Shown here piece after piece: positions 16,541 to 23,823 of a stretch of 23,823 nucleotides of DNA (its first letter is position 1; each line of letters starts with the position of its first letter). Both the position numbers and the translations under genes were made by a program. The notes under the pieces are model-generated. The model had not been told where the DNA came from. It worked only from the letters and a program-made list of their open reading frames with translations, and searched no databases. The DNA lies in contig DMTA01000107.1 in assembly GCA_003454835.1 (NCBI GenBank), positions 1 to 23,823 on the forward strand, written 5' to 3'. This DNA comes from Achromobacter sp. (lineage in GTDB: Bacteria > Pseudomonadota > Gammaproteobacteria > Burkholderiales > Burkholderiaceae_B).

Positions 16541-16810
16541 ATGTCTGTAGCTGACATCAAGAAATCCGATATCGTTGCGCAATTCCAACGCGCTCAGGGC
16601 GATACCGGCTCCCCCGAAGTTCAGGTGGCTCTGCTCACCGCCCGTATCAACGAGCTGACCGGTCACTTCAAAGAACACATGAAGGATCATCACTCGCGCC
16701 GCGGTCTGCTGCGTATGGTCAGCCGTCGCCGCAAGCTGCTCGACTATCTCAAGGGCCGCAATCCCGATTCGTACCGCGCACTGATCGAAAAACTCGGTCT
16801 GCGCAAGTGA
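16541..16810 (+). CDS. rpsO: 30S ribosomal protein S15
   Basis: An 89-residue protein with the standard S15 text: [46 protein letters not shown], and [11 protein letters not shown] at the end. It binds 16S rRNA early in small-subunit assembly. GAGG precedes the ATG at 16541; longer in-frame starts give no S15 sequence. pnp follows after 90 nt, the conserved order. The long leader may carry S15 autoregulation, as in other bacteria, but leader structures differ between groups. Confidence 0.98.
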   Translation: MSVADIKKSDIVAQFQRAQGDTGSPEVQVALLTARINELTGHFKEHMKDHHSRRGLLRMVSRRRKLLDYLKGRNPDSYRALIEKLGLRK

Positions 16811-16836
16811 TCGACGGGGCTGGCTCCCCATGACGC

Positions 16837-16879
16837 AACCGTGGTCGGTGCGACGCATGTCGCAGCGGCCACGGTTTTT
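16837..16879 (+). terminator. Hairpin between rpsO and pnp (terminator or RNase III site)
   Basis: An outer stem AACCGTGG/CCACGGTT (16837-16844 and 16869-16876) encloses an inner stem TGCGAC/GTCGCA with loop GCAT, and is followed by five T. In E. coli this interval holds both the rpsO terminator and the RNase III processing site through which PNPase controls itself; the same dual role is likely here. Confidence 0.8.
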
Positions 16880-16900
16880 CATTTGTAAGGAATAATCGTC

Positions 16901-19063
16901 ATGTTCAATAAAGTGACTAAATCGTTCCAGTACGGCCAGCACACGGTCGTCCTGGAAACTGGCGAAATCGCTCGCCAGGCCTCCGGCGCCGTTGTGGTGT
17001 CGATCGAGGACACCGTCGTCCTGGCCACTGTCGTGGCTTCCAAGAAGGCCAAGCCGGGTCAGACGTTCTTCCCGCTGACCGTCGACTACATCGAAAAGAC
17101 CTACGCCGCCGGCCGCATTCCGGGTGGCTTCTTCAAGCGCGAAGGCAAGCCGTCCGAAAAGGAAACGCTGACGTCGCGCCTGATCGACCGTCCGCTGCGT
17201 CCGCTGTTCCCCGAAGACTTCTACAACGAAGTCCAGGTGGTCCTGCACACGCTGTCGGTCAATCCTGAGATCGATCCCGACATCGCCGCCATGATCGGCG
17301 CCTCCGCCGCGCTGGCCATCTCGGGCATCCCGTTCAACGGCCCGATCGGCGCCGCGCGCGTCGGTTACATCGATGGTCAATACACCATCAACCCGACCGC
17401 ATCGGACCTGAAGTCGTCGAAGCTGAACCTGGTTGTCGCCGGTACGGAAAACGCCGTGCTGATGGTCGAATCGGAAGCTGACCAGCTGTCCGAAGAAGTC
17501 ATGTTGGGCGGCGTGGTCTATGGCCACCAGCAGATGCAGACCGTCATCAACGCCATTCACGAACTCGTGAAGGACGCCGGCAAGCCCGATTGGGACTGGC
17601 AGGCTCCCGCCAAGGACGAGGCCCTGATCGCCGCGGTCACGGCCGCCGCCCAGGAAGGCCTGAACGCCGCCTACCAGATCCGTGAAAAGCAGGCCCGCAC
17701 CACCAAGCTGCGTGAAGTGTCGGCTGACGTGTCGGCCAAGCTGGCTGCCGCCGCCGCTGAAAAGGGCGAGCCGCTGCCGGACGCCGTCACCGTCGACAAC
17801 ATCATGTTCTCGCTGGAATCGGCCATTGTCCGCGGCCAGATCCTGAACGGCGAACCGCGTATCGACGGCCGCGACACTCGCACCGTCCGTCCGATCAGCG
17901 TGCGTCTGGGCGTGCTGCCCCGCGCGCACGGCAGCGCCCTGTTCACCCGTGGTGAAACCCAGGCGCTGGTCGTGGCCACGCTGGGCACCAAGCAAGACGA
18001 ACAGATCATCGACGCGCTCATGGGCGAGTACCGTGACCGCTTCATGATGCACTACAACATGCCTCCGTTCGCCACCGGCGAAACCGGCCGCATCGGCGTG
18101 CCGAAGCGCCGCGAAATCGGCCACGGCCGTCTGGCCAAGCGTTCGCTGGTGCCGCTGCTGCCGGCCCCCGAAGACTTCCAGTACACGATTCGCCTCGTGT
18201 CGGAAATCACCGAATCCAACGGCTCGTCGTCGATGGCCTCGGTTTGCGGCGGCTCGCTCGCCATGATGGACGCCGGCGTGCCGGTCAAGGATCACGTGGC
18301 CGGTGTGGCCATGGGTCTGATCCTGGACGGCGGCAAGTTCGCCGTGCTGACGGACATCCTGGGCGACGAAGATCACCTGGGCGACATGGACTTCAAGGTT
18401 GCGGGCACCGAAAACGGCGTCACCGCACTGCAGATGGACATCAAGATCCAGGGCATCACCAAGGAAATCATGCAGGTTGCGCTGGACCAGGCCCGCGAAG
18501 GCCGTCTGCACATCCTCGGCAAGATGAAGGAAGCCCTGGACGGTTCGCGCGGCGAGCTGTCGGCTTTCGCGCCGCGCATGCTGACCATCAAGATCAACCC
18601 CGAGAAGATCCGCGACGTGATCGGCAAGGGCGGCGCCACCATCCGCGCGCTGACCGAAGAAACCGGCACGCAGATCGACATCTCCGACGACGGCACGATC
18701 GTGATCGCCAGCGTCGACGAAGCGCAGGCCAAGGAAGCCCAGCGCCGCATCGTCGAGCTGACCGCCGACGTCGAAGTGGGCCAGATCTACGAAGGCTCGG
18801 TCCTGCGTCTGCTGGACTTCGGCGCCATCGTGCAAGTGCTGCCGGGCCGCGACGGTCTGCTGCACATCTCCGAAATCGCCAACTACCGCATCGCGAACAT
18901 CAACGATGTGCTGAAGGTCGGCCAGCAAGTCCGCGTCAAGGTCATCGAGGCCGACGACAAGGGCCGCCTGCGCCTGTCCATCAAGGCGATCGGCGGCATC
19001 GAGCAGCAGCAAGCCGCTGCCGCTCCCGAAGCTGCTCCCCAATCGGAACCGCAAGCTGAATAA
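16901..19063 (+). CDS. pnp: Polyribonucleotide nucleotidyltransferase (PNPase)
   Basis: It degrades RNA 3' to 5' by phosphorolysis and is part of the RNA degradosome. The 720 residues include two RNase PH domains (first with [20 protein letters not shown] and [14 protein letters not shown]; second with [17 protein letters not shown]), a helical linker, a KH domain with IGKGGATI (574-581), and an S1 domain beginning near 626 ([20 protein letters not shown]). The C-terminal tail is rich in Gln/Ala/Glu. AAGGAA precedes the ATG. It is likely cotranscribed with rpsO through the intervening hairpin. Confidence 0.98.
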   Translation: MFNKVTKSFQYGQHTVVLETGEIARQASGAVVVSIEDTVVLATVVASKKAKPGQTFFPLTVDYIEKTYAAGRIPGGFFKREGKPSEKETLTSRLIDRPLRPLFPEDFYNEVQVVLHTLSVNPEIDPDIAAMIGASAALAISGIPFNGPIGAARVGYIDGQYTINPTASDLKSSKLNLVVAGTENAVLMVESEADQLSEEVMLGGVVYGHQQMQTVINAIHELVKDAGKPDWDWQAPAKDEALIAAVTAAAQEGLNAAYQIREKQARTTKLREVSADVSAKLAAAAAEKGEPLPDAVTVDNIMFSLESAIVRGQILNGEPRIDGRDTRTVRPISVRLGVLPRAHGSALFTRGETQALVVATLGTKQDEQIIDALMGEYRDRFMMHYNMPPFATGETGRIGVPKRREIGHGRLAKRSLVPLLPAPEDFQYTIRLVSEITESNGSSSMASVCGGSLAMMDAGVPVKDHVAGVAMGLILDGGKFAVLTDILGDEDHLGDMDFKVAGTENGVTALQMDIKIQGITKEIMQVALDQAREGRLHILGKMKEALDGSRGELSAFAPRMLTIKINPEKIRDVIGKGGATIRALTEETGTQIDISDDGTIVIASVDEAQAKEAQRRIVELTADVEVGQIYEGSVLRLLDFGAIVQVLPGRDGLLHISEIANYRIANINDVLKVGQQVRVKVIEADDKGRLRLSIKAIGGIEQQQAAAAPEAAPQSEPQAE

Positions 19064-19086
19064 GCCTGCAGTCTCCTGATTGAAAG

Positions 19087-19116
19087 ACGGCGCCCTTATC
19101 TGGGCGCCGTTTTTTT
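19087..19116 (+). terminator. Terminator after pnp
   Basis: A nine-base-pair perfect stem (ACGGCGCCC/GGGCGCCGT) closes the loop TTATCT and runs into seven T. Confidence 0.93.
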
Positions 19117-19261
19117 GCCTGTCGCCACGGCAGGGATGCGGGACGGTCCGCTGTTCCCCAGTTCGCCCGCGTTCCTGTAAAGTCTTGCGCGAGAGACGCG
19201 CCGCCGGTTGACAGCGGCGCGCTTCACGCTTGATCGAAGGGGGCATACGGATGAGCAAGGC

Positions 19262-19987
19262 ATGACGGCGTGGCCGATAACCGCAGTCACCGCAGCGCTG
19301 CTGGCTGCGCTGTTGACGGGCTGCATGTCGCCCCCCGGGGCGGGCCAGCGCGGCCCCAAGGGCGAAGACATGTCGGCGGACCAGTTCGCGCAGACGGACT
19401 TCAACCGAACGGTCACGCTCGAGGTGCGCGACAACCTGACCAGCCTGTATTCGCTGCTGGACAAGCTGTACCGCCGCAATCCGCGGGAATGGCGCAAGAC
19501 CGGTGCGCCGGACCTGGTTACGGCGGTGAACCGCGTCAAGCATTCCGTCGAAGTCCGTGTGCCGCCGCGTGATCTGAGCGGGCTGCGCGACATCCAGATC
19601 CTGGCGGTCGCCCTGGACCCCAGCTATCCGGGCGACCGGGTTGGCGCCTTCATTTACGGGCTTGCGGACACCATCATCGCCGCGCATAACGGCAAGACGC
19701 GCCTGTACGCGACAGACGCCCTGGACGGCCAGCGGGTCTACAATGCCGCACGGAACGTCGAGGCCGCGGCCTGGTTGCTGGCCACGCGCCGCAACAACCA
19801 GGGCGAATTGCTGTTGCTGGCCAACGAAATTTCCCCGACCGCCACGAATCTCAGCTTCGAGCGCGAGTTCGGCGCCATCATCGGCCGGCTGGACCTGATC
19901 GCCAACCTGCTTGGCGAGAACTCCCGGCGGATCGGCATCAACTACGCCCAGGGCCTTTTGCTGTTCAACTTCCTGCCTGTGCGTTAA
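19262..19987 (+). CDS. Predicted lipoprotein of unknown function
   Basis: From the ATG at 19262 the product has 241 residues. A hydrophobic segment (VTAALLAALLTGC) ends in a lipobox with Cys at residue 21. The mature part is soluble and helix-rich (TLEVRDNLTSLYSLLDKLYRRNPREW, VEAAAWLLATRRNNQGELLLLANE). I do not recognise a family. The start is odd: the good ribosome-binding site (AAGGGGG, 19237-19243) serves an ATG at 19251 that reads only MSKA before a TGA overlapping the 19262 start. A signal peptide from 19262 also lacks the usual N-terminal Lys/Arg. Either the real start is 19251 with one base lost, or the gene is translated by coupling. It precedes ilvA by 13 nt and may be cotranscribed with it. 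Confidence 0.75.
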   Translation: MTAWPITAVTAALLAALLTGCMSPPGAGQRGPKGEDMSADQFAQTDFNRTVTLEVRDNLTSLYSLLDKLYRRNPREWRKTGAPDLVTAVNRVKHSVEVRVPPRDLSGLRDIQILAVALDPSYPGDRVGAFIYGLADTIIAAHNGKTRLYATDALDGQRVYNAARNVEAAAWLLATRRNNQGELLLLANEISPTATNLSFEREFGAIIGRLDLIANLLGENSRRIGINYAQGLLLFNFLPVR

Positions 19988-20000
19988 CCGGATTTCCATC

Positions 20001-21218
20001 GTGATCGATATCGCATCCATCCAGGCCGCCCGCGAAAACCTGCGCGGGCAGGTCCTGAAGACCCCGTTTACCTTGTCCCGCACGCTGTCCGACATTTTCG
20101 GCGCCGAGATCTGGCTGAAGTTCGAGAACTTGCAGTTCACTGCATCCTTCAAGGAGCGCGGGGCGCTGAACCGCATGCTCACGCTGTCGGACGAGGAGCG
20201 CGCCAAGGGAGTGATCGCGGTATCGGCCGGCAACCACGCGCAAGGTGTGGCCTACCACGCGCAGCGCATGGGCGTGCCGGCGGTGATCGTCATGCCGCGT
20301 TTCACGCCGACGGTGAAGGTCGCCAACACGCGGCGCTTCGGCGCCGAGGTCGTTTTGGCAGGCGACACGTTTGATGACGCCAAGGCGCGCGGCTACGAAC
20401 TGGCCTGCGAGCGCGGCCTCATCATGATCCACCCTTACGACGACGAAGCCGTCATGGCAGGGCAGGGGACCGTCGCGCTGGAAATGCTGGAAGACCAGCC
20501 CAAGCTCGACACCCTTGTCATCGCCATCGGCGGCGGCGGGCTGATCTCCGGCATCTCCACTGCCGCCAAGGCCGTGAATCCCGCCATCGAGATCGTGGGC
20601 GTGCAGACCGAGCGTTTTCCCGCCATGTACGCGGCCGTCAAGGGCGTCACCATGCCGCCGGGGCAATACACCATCGCCGAGGGCATCGCCGTCAAGTCGC
20701 CCGGCGACCTGACGCTGCCTGTCGTGCGCCGGCTGGTCGACCGCGTCGAACTGGTCAGCGAGGCGGACATCGAGCACGCCATCGTTGTGCTGCTGGAAAT
20801 TGAAAAGACCGTCGTGGAAGGCGCCGGCGCTGCGGGCCTGGCCGCCTTGCTGCGCGCGCAGGAAGAGGGCAGCGACCGCTACAAGGGCAAGCGCATCGGG
20901 CTGGTGCTGACGGGCGGCAACATCGACCCGCTAATGCTGGGCGAACTGATCGAGCGCGGCATGGTGCGGGCCGGCCGGCTGGCGCGCATCCGCGTCGACC
21001 TGCGCGATCTGCCCGGGGCGCTGGCCCATGCCACCAAGCTGATCGCCGATGCGCAGGCCAACATCACGGAAGTGCATCACCAACGCGCCTTCACGTCGCT
21101 GCCCGTGCGCAATGTCGAGGTGGATTTCGTGCTGCAGACGCGCGGTCCCGAGCATATCCAGGAAGTGATAGACATCCTGAACGCAGCCGGATTTGCGGCT
21201 AGCAATCACGACCACTGA
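20001..21218 (+). CDS. ilvA: Threonine ammonia-lyase (threonine dehydratase) with C-terminal ACT domain
   Basis: It converts threonine to 2-oxobutanoate and ammonia with pyridoxal phosphate, feeding isoleucine synthesis. From GTG 20001 it has 405 residues. The PLP lysine is K51 in ASFKERGALN; SAGNHAQGVA and the phosphate-binding IGGGGLISG loop are present. A single ACT domain (RIRVDLRDLPGALAHATKLIADAQANI, split in the last 80 residues) makes it the short type of about 400 residues, not the 500-residue IlvA with two ACT-like domains. It could therefore be a catabolic TdcB-type enzyme with an added ACT; feedback behaviour is not predicted. The GTG is chosen because family sequence begins right after it (VIDIASIQAARENLRG); longer in-frame starts overlap the lipoprotein gene. 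Confidence 0.9.
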   Translation: MIDIASIQAARENLRGQVLKTPFTLSRTLSDIFGAEIWLKFENLQFTASFKERGALNRMLTLSDEERAKGVIAVSAGNHAQGVAYHAQRMGVPAVIVMPRFTPTVKVANTRRFGAEVVLAGDTFDDAKARGYELACERGLIMIHPYDDEAVMAGQGTVALEMLEDQPKLDTLVIAIGGGGLISGISTAAKAVNPAIEIVGVQTERFPAMYAAVKGVTMPPGQYTIAEGIAVKSPGDLTLPVVRRLVDRVELVSEADIEHAIVVLLEIEKTVVEGAGAAGLAALLRAQEEGSDRYKGKRIGLVLTGGNIDPLMLGELIERGMVRAGRLARIRVDLRDLPGALAHATKLIADAQANITEVHHQRAFTSLPVRNVEVDFVLQTRGPEHIQEVIDILNAAGFAASNHDH

Positions 21219-21276
21219 CCTGCCTGGCGGCATCAGGTCGCCGCCACATTCTTTCAATTTCCTGTCAGATAACTGT

Positions 21277-21309
21277 CGCTCCGGTCGAGCTTTCGGCCGG
21301 AGCGTTTTT
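21277..21309 (+). terminator. Terminator after ilvA
   Basis: A 12-bp stem with one G-U pair (CGCTCCGGTCGA, 21277-21288, with TCGGCCGGAGCG, 21293-21304) closes the loop GCTT and is followed by five T. Confidence 0.92.
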
Positions 21310-21740
21310 GCTTGCGTGGCGTGCTTATGTACCCCGGACTGAGTGCGCCAGATGCGGGTGCCGGGGAGCCCCGCTGATGATGGATGGGACGCCGCAGATC
21401 CGGCAAAAATGCATCTGAATATTTCTATGCAAACCCTGGGGCCATTTTGCCGGGAACTTTTTCTCCAACGGCTAACCCGTCTGAAAAATCGGTTATTTAA
21501 TCCAATTTCGTCGATCTGTGACGCTTCTTGCGGATGCTGGGATGCTGGATTGCGTCCATTCCACGGTCTAGGGATATCCCCGAGAAAGTCATGGTTGATA
21601 CGGATAGGGCATATGTCGTTCCACGATTTACCATCCCGCGTTCATGTCGTTGCCACCCCTCGGGGAGGCTGCGTTGAACGAGAAATGCTCGCGCCTGAAG
21701 TCATGTTTTTGGGGCCGCAGCAGATTAGGGAGAAAGCAGA
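21310..21740 (+). other. Upstream region of tctBA, less GC-rich, with nested inverted repeats
   Basis: No recognisable gene lies here; the open frame at 21343-21744 has no family sequence and ends where tctB begins. Perfect 9-bp arms CCGGCAAAA (21400-21408) and TTTTGCCGG (21445-21453) enclose a second inverted repeat TGCAT/ATGCA (21410-21414 and 21427-21431). A clear promoter was not found. The region may hold the control site for the transporter. Confidence 0.45.
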
Positions 21741-22199
21741 TTGATAAAAAACAGACAGGATTTCTGGTCTGGCGTCATGTTCATCGTGGTGGGGGGAGGC
21801 TTTGCGTTGCAGGCGACCCAATATTCCATGGGCAGTGCGGCCCGCATGGGCCCCGGTTACTTTCCGTTCTGGCTCGGCATCGTGCTGGCGTTGATGGGCG
21901 CGACGGTGCTGATGAGCGCCTTGTCCCCCCGCGCCGAAAAAACGACGATCGGCCGCTATGACTTCCGCATCCTCTTTCTCGTCGTCGGGTCCGTGTTCCT
22001 GTACGGCTTTTCCCTGCGTTATCTCGGCCTGTACCTATCGGTGTTCCTGCTCGTCCTGATCAGCAGCGTCGCCAGCCACGAATTCAACTGGAAGGTCGCC
22101 GTCGCCAACGGCCTTTTCCTCGTGGCGTTCTCCTACCTCGCGTTCATCCGCGGGTTGGGCCTGATCTTTCCGCTGTGGCCCAGCGTGCTGACCAACTGA
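21741..22199 (+). CDS. tctB: Tripartite tricarboxylate transporter, small membrane subunit TctB
   Basis: The 152-residue protein has four hydrophobic segments and the family opening RQDFWSGVMFIVVGGGFALQA, then GSAARMGPGYFPFWLGIVLALMG. In TctCBA systems it works with TctA to take up tricarboxylates or related organic acids bound by periplasmic TctC. The start is a TTG (21741) with GGGAG 8 nt before it; the next ATG (21777) would remove the family's conserved N-terminus, so TTG is preferred. tctA follows after 10 nt. Confidence 0.9.
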   Translation: MIKNRQDFWSGVMFIVVGGGFALQATQYSMGSAARMGPGYFPFWLGIVLALMGATVLMSALSPRAEKTTIGRYDFRILFLVVGSVFLYGFSLRYLGLYLSVFLLVLISSVASHEFNWKVAVANGLFLVAFSYLAFIRGLGLIFPLWPSVLTN

Positions 22200-22209
22200 G
22201 GGACCGGAT

Positions 22210-23715
22210 ATGGAATTGCTTCAAAACCTGATGCTGGGTTTTTCGGTGGCCTTCACCCCCGAAAACCTGACTTACGCATTTATCGGTTGCCTGCTGGGTA
22301 CGCTGGTCGGGGTGCTGCCGGGACTGGGTCCCGTGCCGACCATCGCCATGCTGCTGCCCATCACCTACGTGCTGCCGCCCACCGCCGGCCTCATCATGCT
22401 GGCCGGCATCTACTACGGCACGCAGTACGGCGGGTCCACGACTGCCATCCTGGTGAACCTGCCGGGCGAGACCTCGGCGGTGGTGACCGTGCTGGACGGG
22501 CACCAGATGGCGAGAAACGGACGGGCGGGCGCCGCGCTGTCGCTGGCGGCCATCGGCTCGTTCTTCGCCGGCAGCGTCGCCACCGTGCTGATCGCCGCCT
22601 TCGCGCCGCCACTGGCCGAAGTGGCGTTCGCGTTCGGACCTGCCGAATACTTCTCGCTGATGGCGCTGGGCCTGATCGGCGCCGTGGTGCTGGCATCGGG
22701 TTCGCTGCCCAAGGCCATCTGCATGATTCTTCTCGGGCTGCTGCTGGGCATGGTGGGCACCGACGTGAACTCTGGCGTGGCGCGCTATGACTTCAGCATC
22801 CCCGAACTGCAGGACGGCATCGACTTCGCCATCGTGGCCATGGGCGTGTTCGGCCTGTCGGAAATCATGAGCAACCTGGAACTCAAGGAGAACCGCGTCG
22901 AGATCACCGACAAGGTCGGTTCGCTGTATCCCAGCCGCCAGGAATTCCGCGAGGCCGCACCCGCCATCGTGCGTGGCACGGCACTGGGTTCGGCGCTGGG
23001 CATCCTGCCGGGCGGCGGCTCCGTGCTGTCGGCCTTTGCGTCGTACACGCTGGAAAAGAAGCTCTCGAAAGAGCCGCAGCGCTTCGGCAAGGGCCATCCC
23101 GCCGGCTTGGCCGGTCCGGAATCCGCCAACAACGCGGGCGCGCAGACCTCCTTCATTCCGTTGCTGACGCTGGGCATCCCCGGCAACGCGGTGATGGCGT
23201 TGATGGTGGGCGCGATGACCATCCACAACATTCAGCCGGGTCCGCAGGTCATGTCCAGCCACCCCGAGCTGTTCTGGGGCCTGATTGCCTCGATGTGGAT
23301 CGGCAACCTGATGCTGGTGGTGCTGAACCTGCCGCTGATCGGCATCTGGGTGAAGCTGCTGCGCGTGCCGTACCGCATGCTGTTCCCCGCGATCCTGGTC
23401 TTCTGCACGATCGGGGTGTATTCGTTGAACTACAACGCCTTCGACATCTTCATGTTTGCCATCTTCGGCATCATTGGCTACGTGTGGAGCAAGCTCGGTT
23501 GCGAAGGCGCGCCGCTGTTGCTCGGCCTGGTGCTGGGACCCATGATGGAAGAAAACTTCCGCAGGGCGCTGCTCTTGTCGCGCGGCGAGTTCTCCACCTT
23601 CGTCACGCGTCCGCTGTCGGCCACGCTGCTGGCGCTTGCCGCGATCCTGCTCGTGCTGGTTGCGTTGCCCGCGCTGCGCAAGAAGCGCGAAGAGGCTTTC
23701 GTCGAGGTCGATTGA
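22210..23715 (+). CDS. tctA: Tripartite tricarboxylate transporter, large membrane subunit TctA
   Basis: The 501-residue integral membrane protein is the translocating subunit. Family signatures include GTLVGVLPGLGPVPTIAML, IYYGTQYGGSTTAILVNLPGE, ILPGGGSVLSAFASYTLEKK and GPESANNAGAQTSFIPLLTL; about 10-12 hydrophobic segments are visible and the length is normal. GAGGGA precedes the ATG. It is the second gene of the tctBA pair. No tctC-type binding-protein gene lies on either side within the window, so the substrate cannot be inferred from context. Confidence 0.96.
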   Translation: MELLQNLMLGFSVAFTPENLTYAFIGCLLGTLVGVLPGLGPVPTIAMLLPITYVLPPTAGLIMLAGIYYGTQYGGSTTAILVNLPGETSAVVTVLDGHQMARNGRAGAALSLAAIGSFFAGSVATVLIAAFAPPLAEVAFAFGPAEYFSLMALGLIGAVVLASGSLPKAICMILLGLLLGMVGTDVNSGVARYDFSIPELQDGIDFAIVAMGVFGLSEIMSNLELKENRVEITDKVGSLYPSRQEFREAAPAIVRGTALGSALGILPGGGSVLSAFASYTLEKKLSKEPQRFGKGHPAGLAGPESANNAGAQTSFIPLLTLGIPGNAVMALMVGAMTIHNIQPGPQVMSSHPELFWGLIASMWIGNLMLVVLNLPLIGIWVKLLRVPYRMLFPAILVFCTIGVYSLNYNAFDIFMFAIFGIIGYVWSKLGCEGAPLLLGLVLGPMMEENFRRALLLSRGEFSTFVTRPLSATLLALAAILLVLVALPALRKKREEAFVEVD

Positions 23716-23753
23716 CGTAACGGTTACGGTTGGCTCCGGGTCTGGTTCGGCGC

Positions 23754-23799
23754 AAGCCGGCCAGGCCCTTTTTTTGCCGGCCTTTTTGCCGGCCATCTT
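23754..23799 (+). terminator. Likely terminator after tctA
   Basis: GC-rich self-complementary blocks (GCCGGC at 23756, 23776 and 23788) alternate with T runs, including a direct repeat of TTTTTGCCGGCC. Alternative pairings are possible, so the exact hairpin is uncertain, but the position and T tracts fit termination of the tctBA transcript. Confidence 0.6.
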
Positions 23800-23823
23800 A
23801 TTGTGACGTGCCCCCGGAATATC

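Noticed and set aside
16538..20233. 1231-codon open frame on the minus strand
   Set aside because: It is antisense to rpsO, pnp and the lipoprotein gene, with no domain and shadow-type composition.
21343..21744. 133-codon frame upstream of tctB
   Set aside because: No ribosome-binding site or family sequence, and it contains the nested inverted repeats; not a binding-protein gene.

Overview
The window looks like a chromosome segment of a beta-proteobacterium of the Alcaligenaceae (Achromobacter/Bordetella type). This rests on the GC-rich coding with strong third-position G/C, the gene content and the protein sequences; the genus is an inference, not a database result. Most of the window is ordinary core genome, but about 4.2 kb near the left end (roughly 560-4800) is an accessory insert of quite different base composition.

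Layout. Positions 1-492 hold the end of a methyl-accepting chemotaxis protein, closed by a strong terminator. An AT-rich cassette follows (about 560-2830): a small HARE-HTH protein, a D12-class (Dam-like) adenine methyltransferase overlapping it by ATGA, and a convergent gene for a winged-helix/HNH/zinc-finger restriction endonuclease. Together these look like a compact type II restriction-modification system. From about 2950 to 4800 there is a decayed IS3-family transposase gene, split by an intact IS407-group insertion sequence (3312-4508) with matching inverted repeats and a 4-bp CCGT target duplication. The insert lies on the 3' side of a minus-strand tRNA-Ser(CGA) gene (5291-5381).

The core region then runs: a KefC-like cation/proton antiporter without an RCK domain; D-3-hydroxybutyrate dehydrogenase and peroxide-stress protein YaaA, closely spaced; a convergent FUSC-family membrane protein; the isoleucine/valine operon ilvI-ilvH-ilvC behind a recognisable promoter and a leader of about 330 nt; pssA (phosphatidylserine synthase); a convergent small lipoprotein; rpsO-pnp with an inter-gene hairpin; a second lipoprotein; threonine ammonia-lyase (ilvA type with one ACT domain); and tctB-tctA of a tripartite tricarboxylate transporter whose solute-binding tctC is not in view.

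How the genes work together. The threonine ammonia-lyase makes 2-oxobutanoate, which IlvIH and IlvC carry towards isoleucine, so much of the right half concerns branched-chain amino acids. rpsO-pnp is the classical ribosome/RNA-turnover pair. The part most likely to be new is the restriction-modification cassette with a stand-alone HARE-HTH protein in the methyltransferase operon and a 22-bp palindrome containing two GCATGC sites just upstream of it.
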